Shown: one piece after another, positions 24,519 to 34,033 of the stretch | How the letters are laid out: every line of letters begins with the position of its first letter | Numbering within the stretch: position 1 is the first letter of the stretch | Origin: Deinococcus radiophilus | Lineage (GTDB): Bacteria; Deinococcota; Deinococci; Deinococcales; Deinococcaceae | NCBI RefSeq assembly: GCF_020889625.1 | Contig: NZ_CP086380.1 | Coordinates: 329,001 to 393,000 of the forward strand | Reading direction: 5' to 3' | Length of the DNA stretch: 64,000 nt | Made by a program: the position numbers and the translations under genes | Notes under the pieces: model-generated | What the model was told of the DNA's origin: nothing | The model's database searches: none | The model's input: the letters and a program-made list of their open reading frames with translations, nothing else

Positions 24519-25049
24519 ATGAAGCGCGAATCTCAGAACAGCTCCGTGTCTCAAGGCAGTGCTGACGGCCCCGCCCGCGTGCAGCCGATGGTGGCGTCAC
24601 AGCCCGGACACCTCAGCCCGGATGACCAGACCCCGGCCATGCTGATCCATCTCTCGCCGCTGCTGGCTTTCGTGCTGCCTGCGCTGGGCAATCTGCTGGG
24701 ACCACTGGCCGCCTGGCTCATCTACCGGGACCGCAGCGCTGCGCTGGATGAGCAGGGCAAAGAAGCCCTGAACTTCCAGATCAGCATGTGGATCTATTCC
24801 ACGCTGGGCCTGCTGATCTTGCTGGGACTGGCGGGGCTCGGCTTTCTGGGCGGCTTCGCTGGCGCAGCGGCGGGCTCCGACGTGCTGGCCGGCTTCGGGA
24901 TCTTTAGTGGAGTGGGCCTGCTGTTCTTGCTGATGCTGGGGGGGCTGTTCCTGTACATCATCCCGATCATTTTCATGATTCTGGCCGTCATGACCGTTTC
25001 GGACGGGCGACCTTACCATTACCCCTTTACCCTGCGGCTGCTGAAGTGA
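24519..25049 (+). CDS. DUF4870-type membrane protein
   Basis: A 176-residue protein starting MKRESQNSSVSQG. After a 40-residue polar N-terminus come ..AMLIHLSPLLAFVLPALGNLLGPLAAWLIYRDRSAALDEQGKEALNFQ.. in family order and three hydrophobic helices, ending ..MTVSDGRPYHYPFTLRLLK. This is the DUF4870 pattern (small inner-membrane proteins of unknown function). ATG 24519 is chosen because a TAAAGT box (24508-24513) lies 5 nt upstream; the longer frame from 24414 lies antisense to rnhA coding sequence. Confidence 0.78.
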   Translation: MKRESQNSSVSQGSADGPARVQPMVASQPGHLSPDDQTPAMLIHLSPLLAFVLPALGNLLGPLAAWLIYRDRSAALDEQGKEALNFQISMWIYSTLGLLILLGLAGLGFLGGFAGAAAGSDVLAGFGIFSGVGLLFLLMLGGLFLYIIPIIFMILAVMTVSDGRPYHYPFTLRLLK

Positions 25050-25085
25050 CACTGGACTGGACCTGGTCTGCACTAGACTGAAGGC

Positions 25086-25775
25086 ATGTTCAAGCTGCTG
25101 CGCAGGTCAAGTTCTTCCCCCCAGCCCGAATCGGAAGGGGGGCAGCAGACCACCTTGTCGGCGCGGCCCGAGGTTCGCAAGTCGGCAGAGCAGCGCCCCG
25201 TCACACCTGCCCGTGGCAACCAGGAACCTATCGAGCTGAGCTACACCTTGCCCATGCGCGGGCGCCCGGAGGTGCTCTACCGGCTGGCGCTGGTGCCGAC
25301 CCGCCGCGCCGCCTGGGATTCAAACATGACCGAATCCGGCTGGTTAGACGAGACGCAGTCCCTGAAAAACGGTGCCCGCGCCCGGTTTCGCCTGAAAAAC
25401 CGCCTGCTCAGCTCGCGCTTTGAGGCCGAATATGAGGGCCTGAAGCCTTCCAAGGCCGGGGGCTGGCGCAGCCTGAAAAATGTCGGCCCCTTAGAAGAAC
25501 TTTCGCAGCATTGGGAGTTCCGGCCCCTCCAGGGACAGCAGGGAACCGAGGTTACGCTGACCGTGCGGGGCCGCGTCCGCTTTGGCTGGGTGCGCAGTCA
25601 GGTGGAACGGCTGCTCTATAACCTGATGCTCAGCACCCTGCTGGACATGCAGCGCGAGATAGACGCGCCCACCGCTGCCCGGATTCAGGAAATGGGCGAG
25701 GAAGCCAAGCGGCGCGAGGAAGCGGAGCGCAAAGCGCAGAAAGCGGCCCGCAAAGCCGCCAAGAAGCGCCGTTAG
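25086..25775 (+). CDS. SRPBCC-like protein with basic C-terminal tail
   Basis: This 229-residue protein has a disordered N-terminus (about 1-45), a polyketide-cyclase/START-like segment (about 48-185, ..LSYTLPMRGRPEVLYRLALVPTRRAAWD.. to ..GTEVTLTVRGRVRFGWVRSQVERLLYNLML..) and a Lys/Arg/Ala-rich helix tail (..EEAERKAQKAARKAAKKRR). The fold call is by pattern only. A TAGACT box (25074-25079) lies 6 nt before the ATG, indicating a leaderless mRNA. The following CPBP protease gene begins directly after its stop, so they form an operon. Confidence 0.6.
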   Translation: MFKLLRRSSSSPQPESEGGQQTTLSARPEVRKSAEQRPVTPARGNQEPIELSYTLPMRGRPEVLYRLALVPTRRAAWDSNMTESGWLDETQSLKNGARARFRLKNRLLSSRFEAEYEGLKPSKAGGWRSLKNVGPLEELSQHWEFRPLQGQQGTEVTLTVRGRVRFGWVRSQVERLLYNLMLSTLLDMQREIDAPTAARIQEMGEEAKRREEAERKAQKAARKAAKKRR

Positions 25776-26402
25776 ATGCCGCTGCCCGCTGCCGTCTCCC
25801 GCTGGCAGGCGGCCTACGCCCGCGCAAGCCCGGTGGGTAAAACCTGGCGTGAGCTGGGCCTGGCATATCTGGGCTACGCCGCGCTGCTGCCGCTGACACT
25901 GCTGGTCCCCGAACTGTCCATGAGCGAGGACAATGCGGGTGGGATTGAAGGCATGTTCTCGGACGCCCTGAGCGGCCCGCATTTCTATCTGGCGCTGGCC
26001 GGGTTTTTCCTGCTGCTGGCCGTTGCCGTGCCGATTGCCGAGGAACTGATCTTCCGGGGAGTGCCGCTGCTGCTGCGCTTGGGCGTGCAGCGGGTGTTGC
26101 CCCAGACCTCCTGGCGGGTGGTGTCAGCCGTGATCGGGGTGGGGTCGGCGGTGGTGTTCGCCCGGATGCACAACCTGATTCCCGGCACGTTGCCGCTGCC
26201 GCAGCTGTGGCTGGGGTTGCTGGCTTGGCACGCCGCCAGTACGCGGGGGCTGCGCTACTCCATGCTGCTGCATGGCCTCAACAACGCCGTGGTCGCCCTG
26301 CTCTTGATCCTGATGGTGCTGGCCGTCGGCCTTGAGGCGCTACAGGACTTGGGGGTGGGTGAGCAGCCGATGAACCCAGCGCCTGCACCGGCCCAGCCAT
26401 AA
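25776..26402 (+). CDS. CPBP-family intramembrane glutamic protease
   Basis: A 208-residue membrane protein with the three CPBP/Abi motifs: EELIFRG (motif 1, catalytic Glu pair and Arg), FARMH (motif 2, FxxxH) and ..LLHGLNN.. (motif 3, HxxxN). Several hydrophobic segments surround them. The family includes CAAX-prenyl-protease-like and bacteriocin self-immunity proteins. ATG 25776 follows the SRPBCC gene stop with no gap, so translation is coupled. Substrate unknown. Confidence 0.85.
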   Translation: MPLPAAVSRWQAAYARASPVGKTWRELGLAYLGYAALLPLTLLVPELSMSEDNAGGIEGMFSDALSGPHFYLALAGFFLLLAVAVPIAEELIFRGVPLLLRLGVQRVLPQTSWRVVSAVIGVGSAVVFARMHNLIPGTLPLPQLWLGLLAWHAASTRGLRYSMLLHGLNNAVVALLLILMVLAVGLEALQDLGVGEQPMNPAPAPAQP

Positions 26403-26409
26403 TGTGGGC

Positions 26410-28068
26410 ATGCGTCCCTTACTGCTGCTGGCCCTCCCGCTGTGCGCTGCCCTGACGGTTGCGGGGGCCACCTGGGGCGCGGCCCCGTCCGCCCCGGCCC
26501 GTGACATCCCCACCCGCGAGGTGACCATGACGACTCTGCCCCAGCCCCACCCTGCGCCCGATGAGGTTCAACTCTGGGCCGACCCTGCGAGCGGCGAGCG
26601 CCTCACGCTGACCCGGCGCGGCGAGCAGATCACCGTCACCCAGAACGGGCAGACCCGTGCAGTTTCCCCAGACGACTACGCCGAGCAGGTACGCCAACAA
26701 ACTGAAATGGCCGAGGCAATGTTCCAGCAGCAGGATTTCTACAGTCCCATGACGGTGGCGATGTATCGCCAGCAGGTCTTCTACAAGGCGGGCGAGTCGC
26801 TGGACGCGGCCCGCGCCGTCTGGCAGGAGCAGGGGCTGCCACTGGCGCTGTGGGATGAGCTGGAGGAAGTTCGGCAAGGCCCACTCGCCGCCCTGCTGGG
26901 GATGGGTACTTTGCCTTTAGTTTCCCAGGAGCAAATAGCGGCCAGTGTCTACATGTCCGAGCTGGCGAATCAGGCGGGTGCCGGTAGCCTCACCCAGGCC
27001 GAAGATGGCGGCAGCTTCGAAGTCGTCCAGGATGGTCGGCGTAGCGTGATTAAGGTTGCGCCGGACAGCCTGCTGTTTCACCCGCCCCAGGAGTTGCGGG
27101 GCCGTTTCAATGCGCTGATGCGGGCCTCGGTGGTCACTGCGCCTCCTGAGCCGCTAACGGACGGCCTGATGCACGACACGGCGCGGCAGTGGCAAGAGCA
27201 GGGGCTGGTGCAGCTGACCCCCCGGCGCGAGGACGGTGCTGTCTGGCTGCCCGCCGAGCTGGAGCCATACCGCGCCGCATTGACCGCCGGTGAGCGTCCG
27301 GTGGTTCGCCTGAGTGCTGACCTCTCCCGCCGTCCTCAGCCCTGGCAAAGTAGGGTGGGCGGCGTCCCTTACTGGCCGCAGGACGAAGCCTGGCCCATGT
27401 CGCGCGAAGCCGACCCCCGCCCGCTGGTCTTCCTGGCGCAGCTGAACCTGGCCGAGCTGAATGCGAAAGGGTACTGGCCGGAGTTGCCACGGCAAGGGCT
27501 GCTGCAATTTTTCATCCTGAATACGGATCTGTATGGGGCAGATTTTGACCGCGATTGGGCGGAGAGCATCGGCCACCGCGTCATCTACCGCCCCGAAGTG
27601 AGGCAGGACATGGCCGGGTTGCGCCGCGAGATTGTCCAGCCGCAGCTGTCGGAACATAGCCTGGGCCTGGACGATCTGGAAGGCTTTGAAACGCCCTTTA
27701 AGCAGTGGCCCACCGAAGTGGCCCTGACCGCGCTGCCCGACACCGAACCCGTCAGCGGCAGTGATGCGCTCAGCCACGCTCTTCTGAAGTTGCCTGACAA
27801 CTACTGGGAAGATGACGATGCCTCTGAAAAATTATCGGCCCTCTATGAAACCTTTCCGGCAGGCCATAAACTGGGCGGCTATCCCAACTTCACGCAGTCC
27901 GACCCCCGCCAGCCGGATGGAGAGTGGGTGCTGCTGTTTCAGCTGGATTCCGATCCGCGCTTAGGGCTGATGTGGGGCGATGTGGGGATCGGGAACTTCT
28001 TCATTCGCCCGGATGACCTGAAGAACCTGGACTTTTCACGGGTGGCCTACCACTGGGACTGCAGCTGA
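26410..28068 (+). CDS. secreted or membrane-anchored DUF1963 (YwqG-like) protein
   Basis: A 552-residue protein. MRPLLLLALPLCAALTVAGATWGA looks like a signal peptide or N-terminal anchor. Residues about 270-552 match the DUF1963/YwqG pattern: ..SRVGGVPYWPQDEAWPM.., ..PLVFLAQLNLAEL.., ..LLQFFI.., ..HKLGGYPNFTQSDPR..WVLLFQLDSDP..MWGDVGIGNFFI... The middle is charged and unrecognised. ATG 26410 follows a TAATGT box at 26400-26405 that overlaps the upstream stop. An in-frame GTG at 26404 is an alternative. Function of the family is unknown. Confidence 0.72.
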   Translation: MRPLLLLALPLCAALTVAGATWGAAPSAPARDIPTREVTMTTLPQPHPAPDEVQLWADPASGERLTLTRRGEQITVTQNGQTRAVSPDDYAEQVRQQTEMAEAMFQQQDFYSPMTVAMYRQQVFYKAGESLDAARAVWQEQGLPLALWDELEEVRQGPLAALLGMGTLPLVSQEQIAASVYMSELANQAGAGSLTQAEDGGSFEVVQDGRRSVIKVAPDSLLFHPPQELRGRFNALMRASVVTAPPEPLTDGLMHDTARQWQEQGLVQLTPRREDGAVWLPAELEPYRAALTAGERPVVRLSADLSRRPQPWQSRVGGVPYWPQDEAWPMSREADPRPLVFLAQLNLAELNAKGYWPELPRQGLLQFFILNTDLYGADFDRDWAESIGHRVIYRPEVRQDMAGLRREIVQPQLSEHSLGLDDLEGFETPFKQWPTEVALTALPDTEPVSGSDALSHALLKLPDNYWEDDDASEKLSALYETFPAGHKLGGYPNFTQSDPRQPDGEWVLLFQLDSDPRLGLMWGDVGIGNFFIRPDDLKNLDFSRVAYHWDCS

Positions 28069-28117
28069 ACCGAGCCTAAACCCCCCGTGTCCATGCCCTG
28101 CCCCCTATCATGCGGGC

Positions 28118-29152
28118 ATGACTGCTAAACAGACCGGAACCCTGGGGATGATCGGCCTCGGCAAGATGGGCGGCAACATGGTGCAGCGGCTGCTGCAGGG
28201 CGGACACCGCGTGGTGGGCCACGACCGCGACCCGGCGGTGGTGGCCGAGCTGGCGGCGCTGGGCATGGAAGGCGAAGCCAGCGTGCCGGAGCTGCTCGGC
28301 AAGCTGGGCGAACCCGGCACCCGCGCTGTATGGATGATGGTCCCGGCTGGGCCGATTACCCAGAGCGTGCTGGACGACCTGGCCGCCCAGATGTCGGCGG
28401 GCGACATCATCATCGACGGCGGCAACTCCAATTACAAAGACACGATGCGCCGCGCCGAGGCCCTGCGGGAGCGCGGTATTCACTATGTGGACGTGGGCAC
28501 TTCCGGCGGCGTCTGGGGCCTGCAGGAGGGGTACGCCATGATGGTGGGCGGGGACGAGGTGGCCGTAGAGCGCCTGCGCCCGCTGCTGGAAACGCTGGCT
28601 CCGGCGCCTGACCGGGGCTGGGGCCGCATGGGGCCGAGCGGGTCGGGTCACTACGTGAAAATGGTCCACAACGGCATCGAGTACGGCATGATGCAGGCCT
28701 ACGCCGAGGGCTTCGAGCTGATGCGCGCCAAGCAGGAATTCGGGCTGGACCTGGCCCAGATTGCCGAGCTGTGGCGGCACGGCAGCGTGGTCCGCTCATG
28801 GCTGCTGGACCTGACGGCGGAGGCCCTACAGGCCGACACTGAGTTGGGCGATGTGAGCGACTATGTGGCCGATTCGGGCGAGGGACGCTGGACCATCATT
28901 GATTCGATTGAAGAGGGTGTACCGGCCCCGGTCATCACCCTGGCGACCCAGATGCGCTTCCGCAGCCAGCAGGAGCTGAGCTACGCCGGGCAGATGCTCA
29001 GCGTGATGCGCCGTGCCTTTGGTGGGCACGCGGTCAAAGTGGTCGAGGCTCCCAAGCAAGAAGGTCTGATTCCCGATGTGGGCCAGACCGGAGGCACCGC
29101 CGCCGAGCAACTGGGTGAAACTGGGCAGGAACGCGTCTTGGGTGACCAATGA
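28118..29152 (+). CDS. gnd: 6-phosphogluconate dehydrogenase (decarboxylating), short form
   Basis: This 344-residue enzyme oxidises and decarboxylates 6-phosphogluconate to ribulose 5-phosphate in the cytosol. The Rossmann motif is ..[12 protein letters not shown].., the substrate region is ..[34 protein letters not shown].. and the catalytic lysine context is ..[24 protein letters not shown]... The length fits the short Gnd/YqeC-type family. A TATCAT box (28106-28111) lies 6 nt before the ATG. Its stop overlaps zwf by 4 nt, giving a gnd-zwf-opcA oxidative pentose-phosphate operon that supplies NADPH. Confidence 0.93.
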   Translation: MTAKQTGTLGMIGLGKMGGNMVQRLLQGGHRVVGHDRDPAVVAELAALGMEGEASVPELLGKLGEPGTRAVWMMVPAGPITQSVLDDLAAQMSAGDIIIDGGNSNYKDTMRRAEALRERGIHYVDVGTSGGVWGLQEGYAMMVGGDEVAVERLRPLLETLAPAPDRGWGRMGPSGSGHYVKMVHNGIEYGMMQAYAEGFELMRAKQEFGLDLAQIAELWRHGSVVRSWLLDLTAEALQADTELGDVSDYVADSGEGRWTIIDSIEEGVPAPVITLATQMRFRSQQELSYAGQMLSVMRRAFGGHAVKVVEAPKQEGLIPDVGQTGGTAAEQLGETGQERVLGDQ

Positions 29153-30957
29153 CGCCGGCCTCTAAAAAGTCGGTATCAAAAAGCGGGACTGCCCAAGCTG
29201 ACCAGCCTGCCAAAGCTGATAAAGCTGTGAAAGCCAAGTCCCCAGGCACCAAGCAGGCCAAGCCCAAAGTCACCCCAGCCAGCCGCCAGACCAAAGCTAC
29301 GGCCAAAAGTACCGCTGCAAGCCCTACCAAAAGCAAGGCCAAGCGTGCAGCTACGGGCAAAGGTGAAGGTGACGGCAAGACGGTTAAGAAAGCCGAAGCC
29401 AAAGCCGCCAAAGGTGCCGGTATTCACGCGGAGCAAGAAACCCTGGCTCAGAAGACGCCGCCCGTGCCCGCCTCAGGTCACAATCCTTTCCGCGACGTGA
29501 TGCGGCGGCACGCTGCCCCGGAGCCTGCCACCCTCGTCGTGTTTGGTGTCACGGGCGATCTGGCGCGGCGCAAGCTGTTGCCCGCCATCTTCGGCCTGTT
29601 TCAAGGTGGCCTGCTCAGCAGCGCGGTCGAGTTGCTGGGGGTGGGCCGCCAGGAGATGAGCAGCGGCGAGTTCCGGCAATTTGTAGCAGAGGCCCTGCGC
29701 GAAAGCAGCGAAACCGACGAGATCGAAGAAGGCAGCTTGGCGTCTTTTCTGGAAACCTTGGCCTACCGTTCCGGCGACCTGGCCGGCGAACAGGTCTACG
29801 CTGACATCCGCGAGTTCTGCGAGGGGCGCGGTACGTCCAACGCACTGTTTTACCTTTCATTACCGCCCAGTCTGTTCATTACCGTCAGCGATGGGCTGGC
29901 CGGGCAGGGGCTGCATGAGCAGACGGACGGCTGGCGCAGGCTGGTGATCGAAAAACCGTTTGGGCGCGATCTGGAATCGGCCCGCGAGTTGCAGGCGCGG
30001 CTGACCCGGCACTGGCAGGAGTCGCAGATCTACCGGATTGACCATTATCTGGGCAAGGAAACGGTCCAAAATCTGCTGGCGATCCGCTTCGGCAATGCGA
30101 TCTTCGAGCCGCTGTGGAACCGCAACCTGATTGATCACGTGCAGATCACGGCGGCTGAGGACCTGGGCCTGGAAGGCCGCGCCGGGTACTACGAGGAAGC
30201 AGGGGTGGTGCGCGACATGCTGCAAAATCACCTGCTGCAACTCCTCGCACTGACGGCGATGGAGCCGCCCGCCCCCGGCTCGCCTGACGCCCTGCGCGAT
30301 GAAAAGGCCAAAGTGTTTCAGGCCATCGGGCGAATCACTCCCGAAAAGGCAGACGAAGTGGCCGTGCGTGGGCAGTACGCAGCAGGCACGCTGTACGGCG
30401 AGCGACTGTCTGGCTATCAAGACGAAGAAGGGGTGGCCGAAGGGTCACGGACCGCCACCTATATTGCCGTACGGCTGGAGGTGGACAACTGGCGCTGGCA
30501 GGGCGTGCCCTTTTTCCTGCGCACCGGCAAGCGCCTGCCCAAAAAAGTCACCGAAATCGCGGTGGTCTTCAAGCGCCCGCCGCTGAGCATTTTCCCGAAT
30601 GTCGAGCGCAACGTGCTGGCGTTCCGCATTCAGCCGGACGAAGGCGTCAGCCTCAAGCTCAGCTCCAAGACGCCGGGACAGGAAATGGAACTGCGCGAGG
30701 TGGTGATGGATTTCCGCTACGACGCTTTTGGCGCGCCGCTCGAAAGCCCTTACTCGCGGCTGTTGCTGGACGCGCTGACGGGGGACGCGTCGCTGTTTCC
30801 CCGCGAAGAAGAAGTGATGGAGTCGTGGCGCATCGTGCAGGGCCTGCTGGATGCCTGGGAGGGCCAGGGGCAGACAGAGCGTTACACCAGCGGAACCTGG
30901 AGCCCGGACGCCGCCGATGAACTGATCGGTGAGGATCGGCGCTGGAGACGGCTGTGA
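29149..30957 (+). CDS. zwf: glucose-6-phosphate dehydrogenase with lysine/alanine-rich N-terminal tail
   Basis: A 602-residue protein. The catalytic part (about 112-602) is a standard G6PD of about 490 residues with ..[17 protein letters not shown].. (NADP site), the active-site stretch RIDHYLGKE and ..EKPFGRDL... The first 100 residues are a low-complexity tail with 21 Lys in the first 90, rich in Ala, Thr and Ser, like histone-H1-type tails. The start is supported by the 4-nt ATGA overlap with gnd. The enzyme oxidises glucose 6-phosphate and makes NADPH. OpcA, encoded next, is its assembly/activation partner in other bacteria. Confidence 0.94.
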   Translation: MTPASKKSVSKSGTAQADQPAKADKAVKAKSPGTKQAKPKVTPASRQTKATAKSTAASPTKSKAKRAATGKGEGDGKTVKKAEAKAAKGAGIHAEQETLAQKTPPVPASGHNPFRDVMRRHAAPEPATLVVFGVTGDLARRKLLPAIFGLFQGGLLSSAVELLGVGRQEMSSGEFRQFVAEALRESSETDEIEEGSLASFLETLAYRSGDLAGEQVYADIREFCEGRGTSNALFYLSLPPSLFITVSDGLAGQGLHEQTDGWRRLVIEKPFGRDLESARELQARLTRHWQESQIYRIDHYLGKETVQNLLAIRFGNAIFEPLWNRNLIDHVQITAAEDLGLEGRAGYYEEAGVVRDMLQNHLLQLLALTAMEPPAPGSPDALRDEKAKVFQAIGRITPEKADEVAVRGQYAAGTLYGERLSGYQDEEGVAEGSRTATYIAVRLEVDNWRWQGVPFFLRTGKRLPKKVTEIAVVFKRPPLSIFPNVERNVLAFRIQPDEGVSLKLSSKTPGQEMELREVVMDFRYDAFGAPLESPYSRLLLDALTGDASLFPREEEVMESWRIVQGLLDAWEGQGQTERYTSGTWSPDAADELIGEDRRWRRL

Positions 30958-31907
30958 CGCGTCAAACTTCTTCTCGGCCCGACTGCACCGAACCCCGGCT
31001 GACCACTGTGCGCGGCGCCGAAGCGGTGATCGGGGAACTGTGGGACTGCCTGGGCGTGCAGACCCGCGCCGCGACCGGCAACCTGGTGGCCCTGACCGAG
31101 CGGGCGCACCTGGACAAGGTGGAACAGACCCTCGCCGGCCTGCAGGGCCGCTACGCTGGCCGCCAGATTATCGGGGTGATGGACGGCAGCGACGCCGTAG
31201 AGGTGCAGGTCAGTTTGGTGCCGCAAGAAGGTGGGCTATACGTAGAGCGGCTGCGGCTGGAGGCCAGCGAAGATCAGTTGCGCGGCGCGATCCTGCCGCT
31301 GCTGCGCCCCGCCACGCTCAACTACATCTGGTGGGCCGCCGAGAACCGCCCCGGTGGGCCGCTGCTGGCCGAGCTGACCGAGTTGGCCGACAAGGTGATT
31401 TGTGACTCGCTCAGCCTGGATATTCCGCCGGGCCGTCACTTCGCGCTGGCCGACCTCAGCTGGGCGCGGCTGACCGGCTGGCGCGAGGCACTGGCGCAGG
31501 TCTTTGACCGCCCCGAAGCGGCCGGGCAGCTGCCAGGGCTGACCCGTCTGGAACTGCACTATGCCGGGCATAACCCCTTGCCTGCCGAGCTGTACGCGGG
31601 CTGGGTGGCCGATACCCTGCGCTGGCCGGGGCTGAAGAATGTCTATATTCAGCCGGGTGGCTGCGACCGCGAGAACGGTGACTTGTGCCAGGTGACGCTG
31701 AGCGGCCCCGACGTGTCGTTCACTCTCAGTGTGGGACCGGGCGGTGTGGTGCAGACGGTCGGGGAGTGGCCGGGCGGTGGGTTTGAGGCCAAGGTGCAGC
31801 TCCGCCGTTTGCCGCTCACTGCTGGCCTGGCCGAGCTCTTGGCCGATGCCCGCTCTCACCCGGCTTTTGAGCGGGCCTGGTCGCTGGCCCATCAGGGCGA
31901 CATTTGA
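30954..31907 (+). CDS. opcA: glucose-6-phosphate dehydrogenase assembly protein OpcA
   Basis: This 317-residue protein starts at GTG 30954, overlapping the zwf stop (GTGA). Sequence and position after zwf match OpcA, which in cyanobacteria promotes G6PD oligomer assembly and activity. Segments such as ..[34 protein letters not shown].. and ..[16 protein letters not shown].. fit the family. A strong hairpin terminator follows at 31931. No catalytic motif is expected. Confidence 0.88.
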   Translation: MTRQTSSRPDCTEPRLTTVRGAEAVIGELWDCLGVQTRAATGNLVALTERAHLDKVEQTLAGLQGRYAGRQIIGVMDGSDAVEVQVSLVPQEGGLYVERLRLEASEDQLRGAILPLLRPATLNYIWWAAENRPGGPLLAELTELADKVICDSLSLDIPPGRHFALADLSWARLTGWREALAQVFDRPEAAGQLPGLTRLELHYAGHNPLPAELYAGWVADTLRWPGLKNVYIQPGGCDRENGDLCQVTLSGPDVSFTLSVGPGGVVQTVGEWPGGGFEAKVQLRRLPLTAGLAELLADARSHPAFERAWSLAHQGDI

Positions 31908-31930
31908 ACTGACCCAGGCTCAAAAAACCG

Positions 31931-31962
31931 GAAAAGCCCTCCATGCGGGGGGCTTTTCTCTT
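31931..31962. terminator. bidirectional terminator between opcA and etfA
   Basis: GAAAAGCCC (31931-31939) pairs with GGGCTTTTC (31950-31958). T-rich sequence follows on both strands (CTTTTCTCTT on plus; CTTTTCCGG then TTTTTTG on minus). It ends opcA from the left and etfA from the right. Confidence 0.85.
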
Positions 31963-31977
31963 GGGACGCTGTGGGAT

Positions 31978-32928
31978 TTAGCTGCGCGCAGCGCTGATCA
32001 GGGCCGGAACAATCTCGTTCACGTCGCCCACGATGCCGTAATCGGCCACCTTGAAGATCGGCGCGTCGGCGTCTTTGTTGATCGCCACGATGTATTTGCT
32101 CTTGCCCATGCCCGACAGGTGCTGCACTGCGCCGCTGACGCCCAGGGCGATGTAAGCGCCGGGCTGCACGGTCTTGCCGGTCTGGCCCACCTGCTCACCG
32201 TAAGGCCGCCAGCCAGCGTCCACCACGGCTCGGGTGGCACCCACGCCCGCGCCGATGGCGTCAGCCAGCCCCTCCACCAGTTCACCGAACTTCTCGGAGC
32301 TGCCCACGCCGCGCCCGCCCGTCACGATAACGTCGGCTTCGGTCAGTGCGACACGGTCCAGCTTCTCTTCGTTCTTGCCCGTCACCTGCAAGCGGGGCTG
32401 GGGCAGTTCCAGGTCCACGTCGTACTGAGGGCCTTGCTGTCCGGTAGGAGCCGCCGGAGCAAACGCGCCAGGCTTCACGCTCACCACGACCACTGGGCCA
32501 CTGGCCTGCTGGGTTTCGGTCACGCGGGCCAGGTAGGAGTAGCGCTGGGCCTGTACGCCGCCCTCAGCCGCTTGAAGATGGATGACGTCTTCCAGGTAAG
32601 GGGCGTCCAGCTTGACCGCCACGCGGGGAGCGAACTCGCGGCCCGAACGGCTGCCCCCGGTCATGACCAGGCTGGCCTGGCCCTGCTGGGCAATCTGGGC
32701 GCTGGCAGCGGCCCACAGTTCGGCGTTGTAGCTGCCCAGCTCGGGGCGGTCGGCCACCAGCACCTGATCGGCAAACTGCGCAGCCTGATTGGCCACGTCG
32801 CCCACGCCGCTGCCCAGCACCAAGGCGGTGACAGGACCGGCCTGACCCGAAGCGCGGGCCGCCTGAATCATTTCGGCGGTGGATTTGGACAGCTGGCCGT
32901 CTTTGTGTTCAGCAATAATCAGAATCAT
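31978..32928 (-). CDS. etfA: electron transfer flavoprotein alpha subunit
   Basis: This 316-residue subunit starts [20 protein letters not shown]. The C-terminal FAD-binding domain has ..[54 protein letters not shown].., the ETF-alpha signature. With EtfB it carries electrons from acyl-CoA and other dehydrogenases to the quinone pool via ETF-QO. AAGGAG lies upstream. It is 37 nt after etfB in the same direction, forming an etfBA operon. Confidence 0.95.
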   Translation of the reverse strand: MILIIAEHKDGQLSKSTAEMIQAARASGQAGPVTALVLGSGVGDVANQAAQFADQVLVADRPELGSYNAELWAAASAQIAQQGQASLVMTGGSRSGREFAPRVAVKLDAPYLEDVIHLQAAEGGVQAQRYSYLARVTETQQASGPVVVVSVKPGAFAPAAPTGQQGPQYDVDLELPQPRLQVTGKNEEKLDRVALTEADVIVTGGRGVGSSEKFGELVEGLADAIGAGVGATRAVVDAGWRPYGEQVGQTGKTVQPGAYIALGVSGAVQHLSGMGKSKYIVAINKDADAPIFKVADYGIVGDVNEIVPALISAARS

Positions 32929-32965
32929 AGATAAGGCTCCTTAAAGGTGACGGGGGGGCGTCGTC

Positions 32966-33727
32966 TCAGTTCAGGACTTTGGCTTCGTTGCGCAGCAGGC
33001 CCAGCAATTCCTGAGCCGCCGTCTGCGGGTCCGAGCCGTCGATCAACTGGTTCTTGCGCTGGCGCACCTGAATCTCGCTGCTGACCAGTTGCACCTTGTT
33101 CTGTGCCCCGAAACGGCTCAGGTCGTCTTTGCGCAGCTCCTTTTTCTTGGCCTTCATGATGTTGGGCAGCGTGGGGTAGCGCGGCTCGTTCAGGCCCTGC
33201 TGGGTGGTCACCACGGCGGGCAAGTCCAGCTGAAAGTTCTCGCTGCCGCTGTCCACGTCGTGGCGGCCCGTGAGGGTGCCGCCGCTCAGCGCGAGGTCGT
33301 TGGTCCAGGTGGCCTGCGGCCAGCTGAGGCGCTCGGCGGTGGCGGCGCCCAGGGCCTGGCTGTCCCAGTCGGCCTGCTGCCCACCAGCGAAGATCAGGCT
33401 CACGCCTTCTTCCTGGGCGACGGTGGCCACCACTTTGCTCACGGCGATGGGGTCCAGGTAGCCGCTCGTCTCCACGTGAATGGCGCGGTCAATGCCCATG
33501 GCCAGCGCGGTCCGCACGGCGTCTTCGGTTTGCGCCGGGCCGACAGCCAGCCCGATAATCTCTTCCACGTCGGCGCCGCCCTCGCGCAGTTGCAGGGCTT
33601 CTTCTACGCCGTACTCGTCCATGCCGTCAATCACCATGGTGGTGCCGCCCAGGTCCATCTGGCCACCTGCAGCTTTTACGCGGGCTTCGGCGTCGGGGAC
33701 TTGGCGGATCAGGGTCAGAATTTTCAT
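32966..33727 (-). CDS. etfB: electron transfer flavoprotein beta subunit
   Basis: This 253-residue subunit starts at ATG 33727 ([21 protein letters not shown]), chosen for an AGGAGG site just upstream; a longer frame to 33901 is spurious. Family motifs ..[27 protein letters not shown].. and ..[30 protein letters not shown].. are present; the latter is the ETF-beta signature with the recognition loop region. It binds AMP and forms the ETF heterodimer with EtfA. Confidence 0.95.
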   Translation of the reverse strand: MKILTLIRQVPDAEARVKAAGGQMDLGGTTMVIDGMDEYGVEEALQLREGGADVEEIIGLAVGPAQTEDAVRTALAMGIDRAIHVETSGYLDPIAVSKVVATVAQEEGVSLIFAGGQQADWDSQALGAATAERLSWPQATWTNDLALSGGTLTGRHDVDSGSENFQLDLPAVVTTQQGLNEPRYPTLPNIMKAKKKELRKDDLSRFGAQNKVQLVSSEIQVRQRKNQLIDGSDPQTAAQELLGLLRNEAKVLN

Positions 33728-33951
33728 AGGGTTCCTCCTGGGGTCAAATAAGGGCGAAACTATCAACGGGCGCTTAGAGATTCTGCGGCCCACAGTGGCC
33801 TGCAAAATGATTCGTTGCGCCGGGTCAGACCTCATCAGTCTAAAGCAGGGCTGCCGGGTGTCACCGGGCGGAGAGCAGGGGAAGTGAACATCGGCAGGCA
33901 TCGCGGCTTTTTGCCGCCATTTCCCCCGTGACCCGCCGGGTCAGACCATAT

Positions 33952-33970
33952 TATTGAACCGAGTTCAATA
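33952..33970. promoter_or_regulatory. 19-bp palindromic operator candidate upstream of etfBA
   Basis: TATTGAACCGAGTTCAATA is a perfect dyad (7-bp arms, 5-bp centre) located about 225 bp upstream of etfB and 63 bp upstream of the divergent outer-membrane gene. The form is typical of TetR-type operators controlling fatty-acid oxidation genes in many bacteria, but the cognate regulator is not in this window. The rest of the 306-bp gap holds no further gene. Confidence 0.5.
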
Positions 33971-34033
33971 TTCTGAAAGTTTAACAGACGCCAATTTCAG
34001 AAAAGCATCACGCGGCTGGAATAGATTGTCACC

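Noticed and set aside
33728..33901. 58-residue N-terminal extension of EtfB
   Set aside because: AGGAGG and the conserved MKILTLIRQ start lie at 33727; the extension reads through the promoter region.
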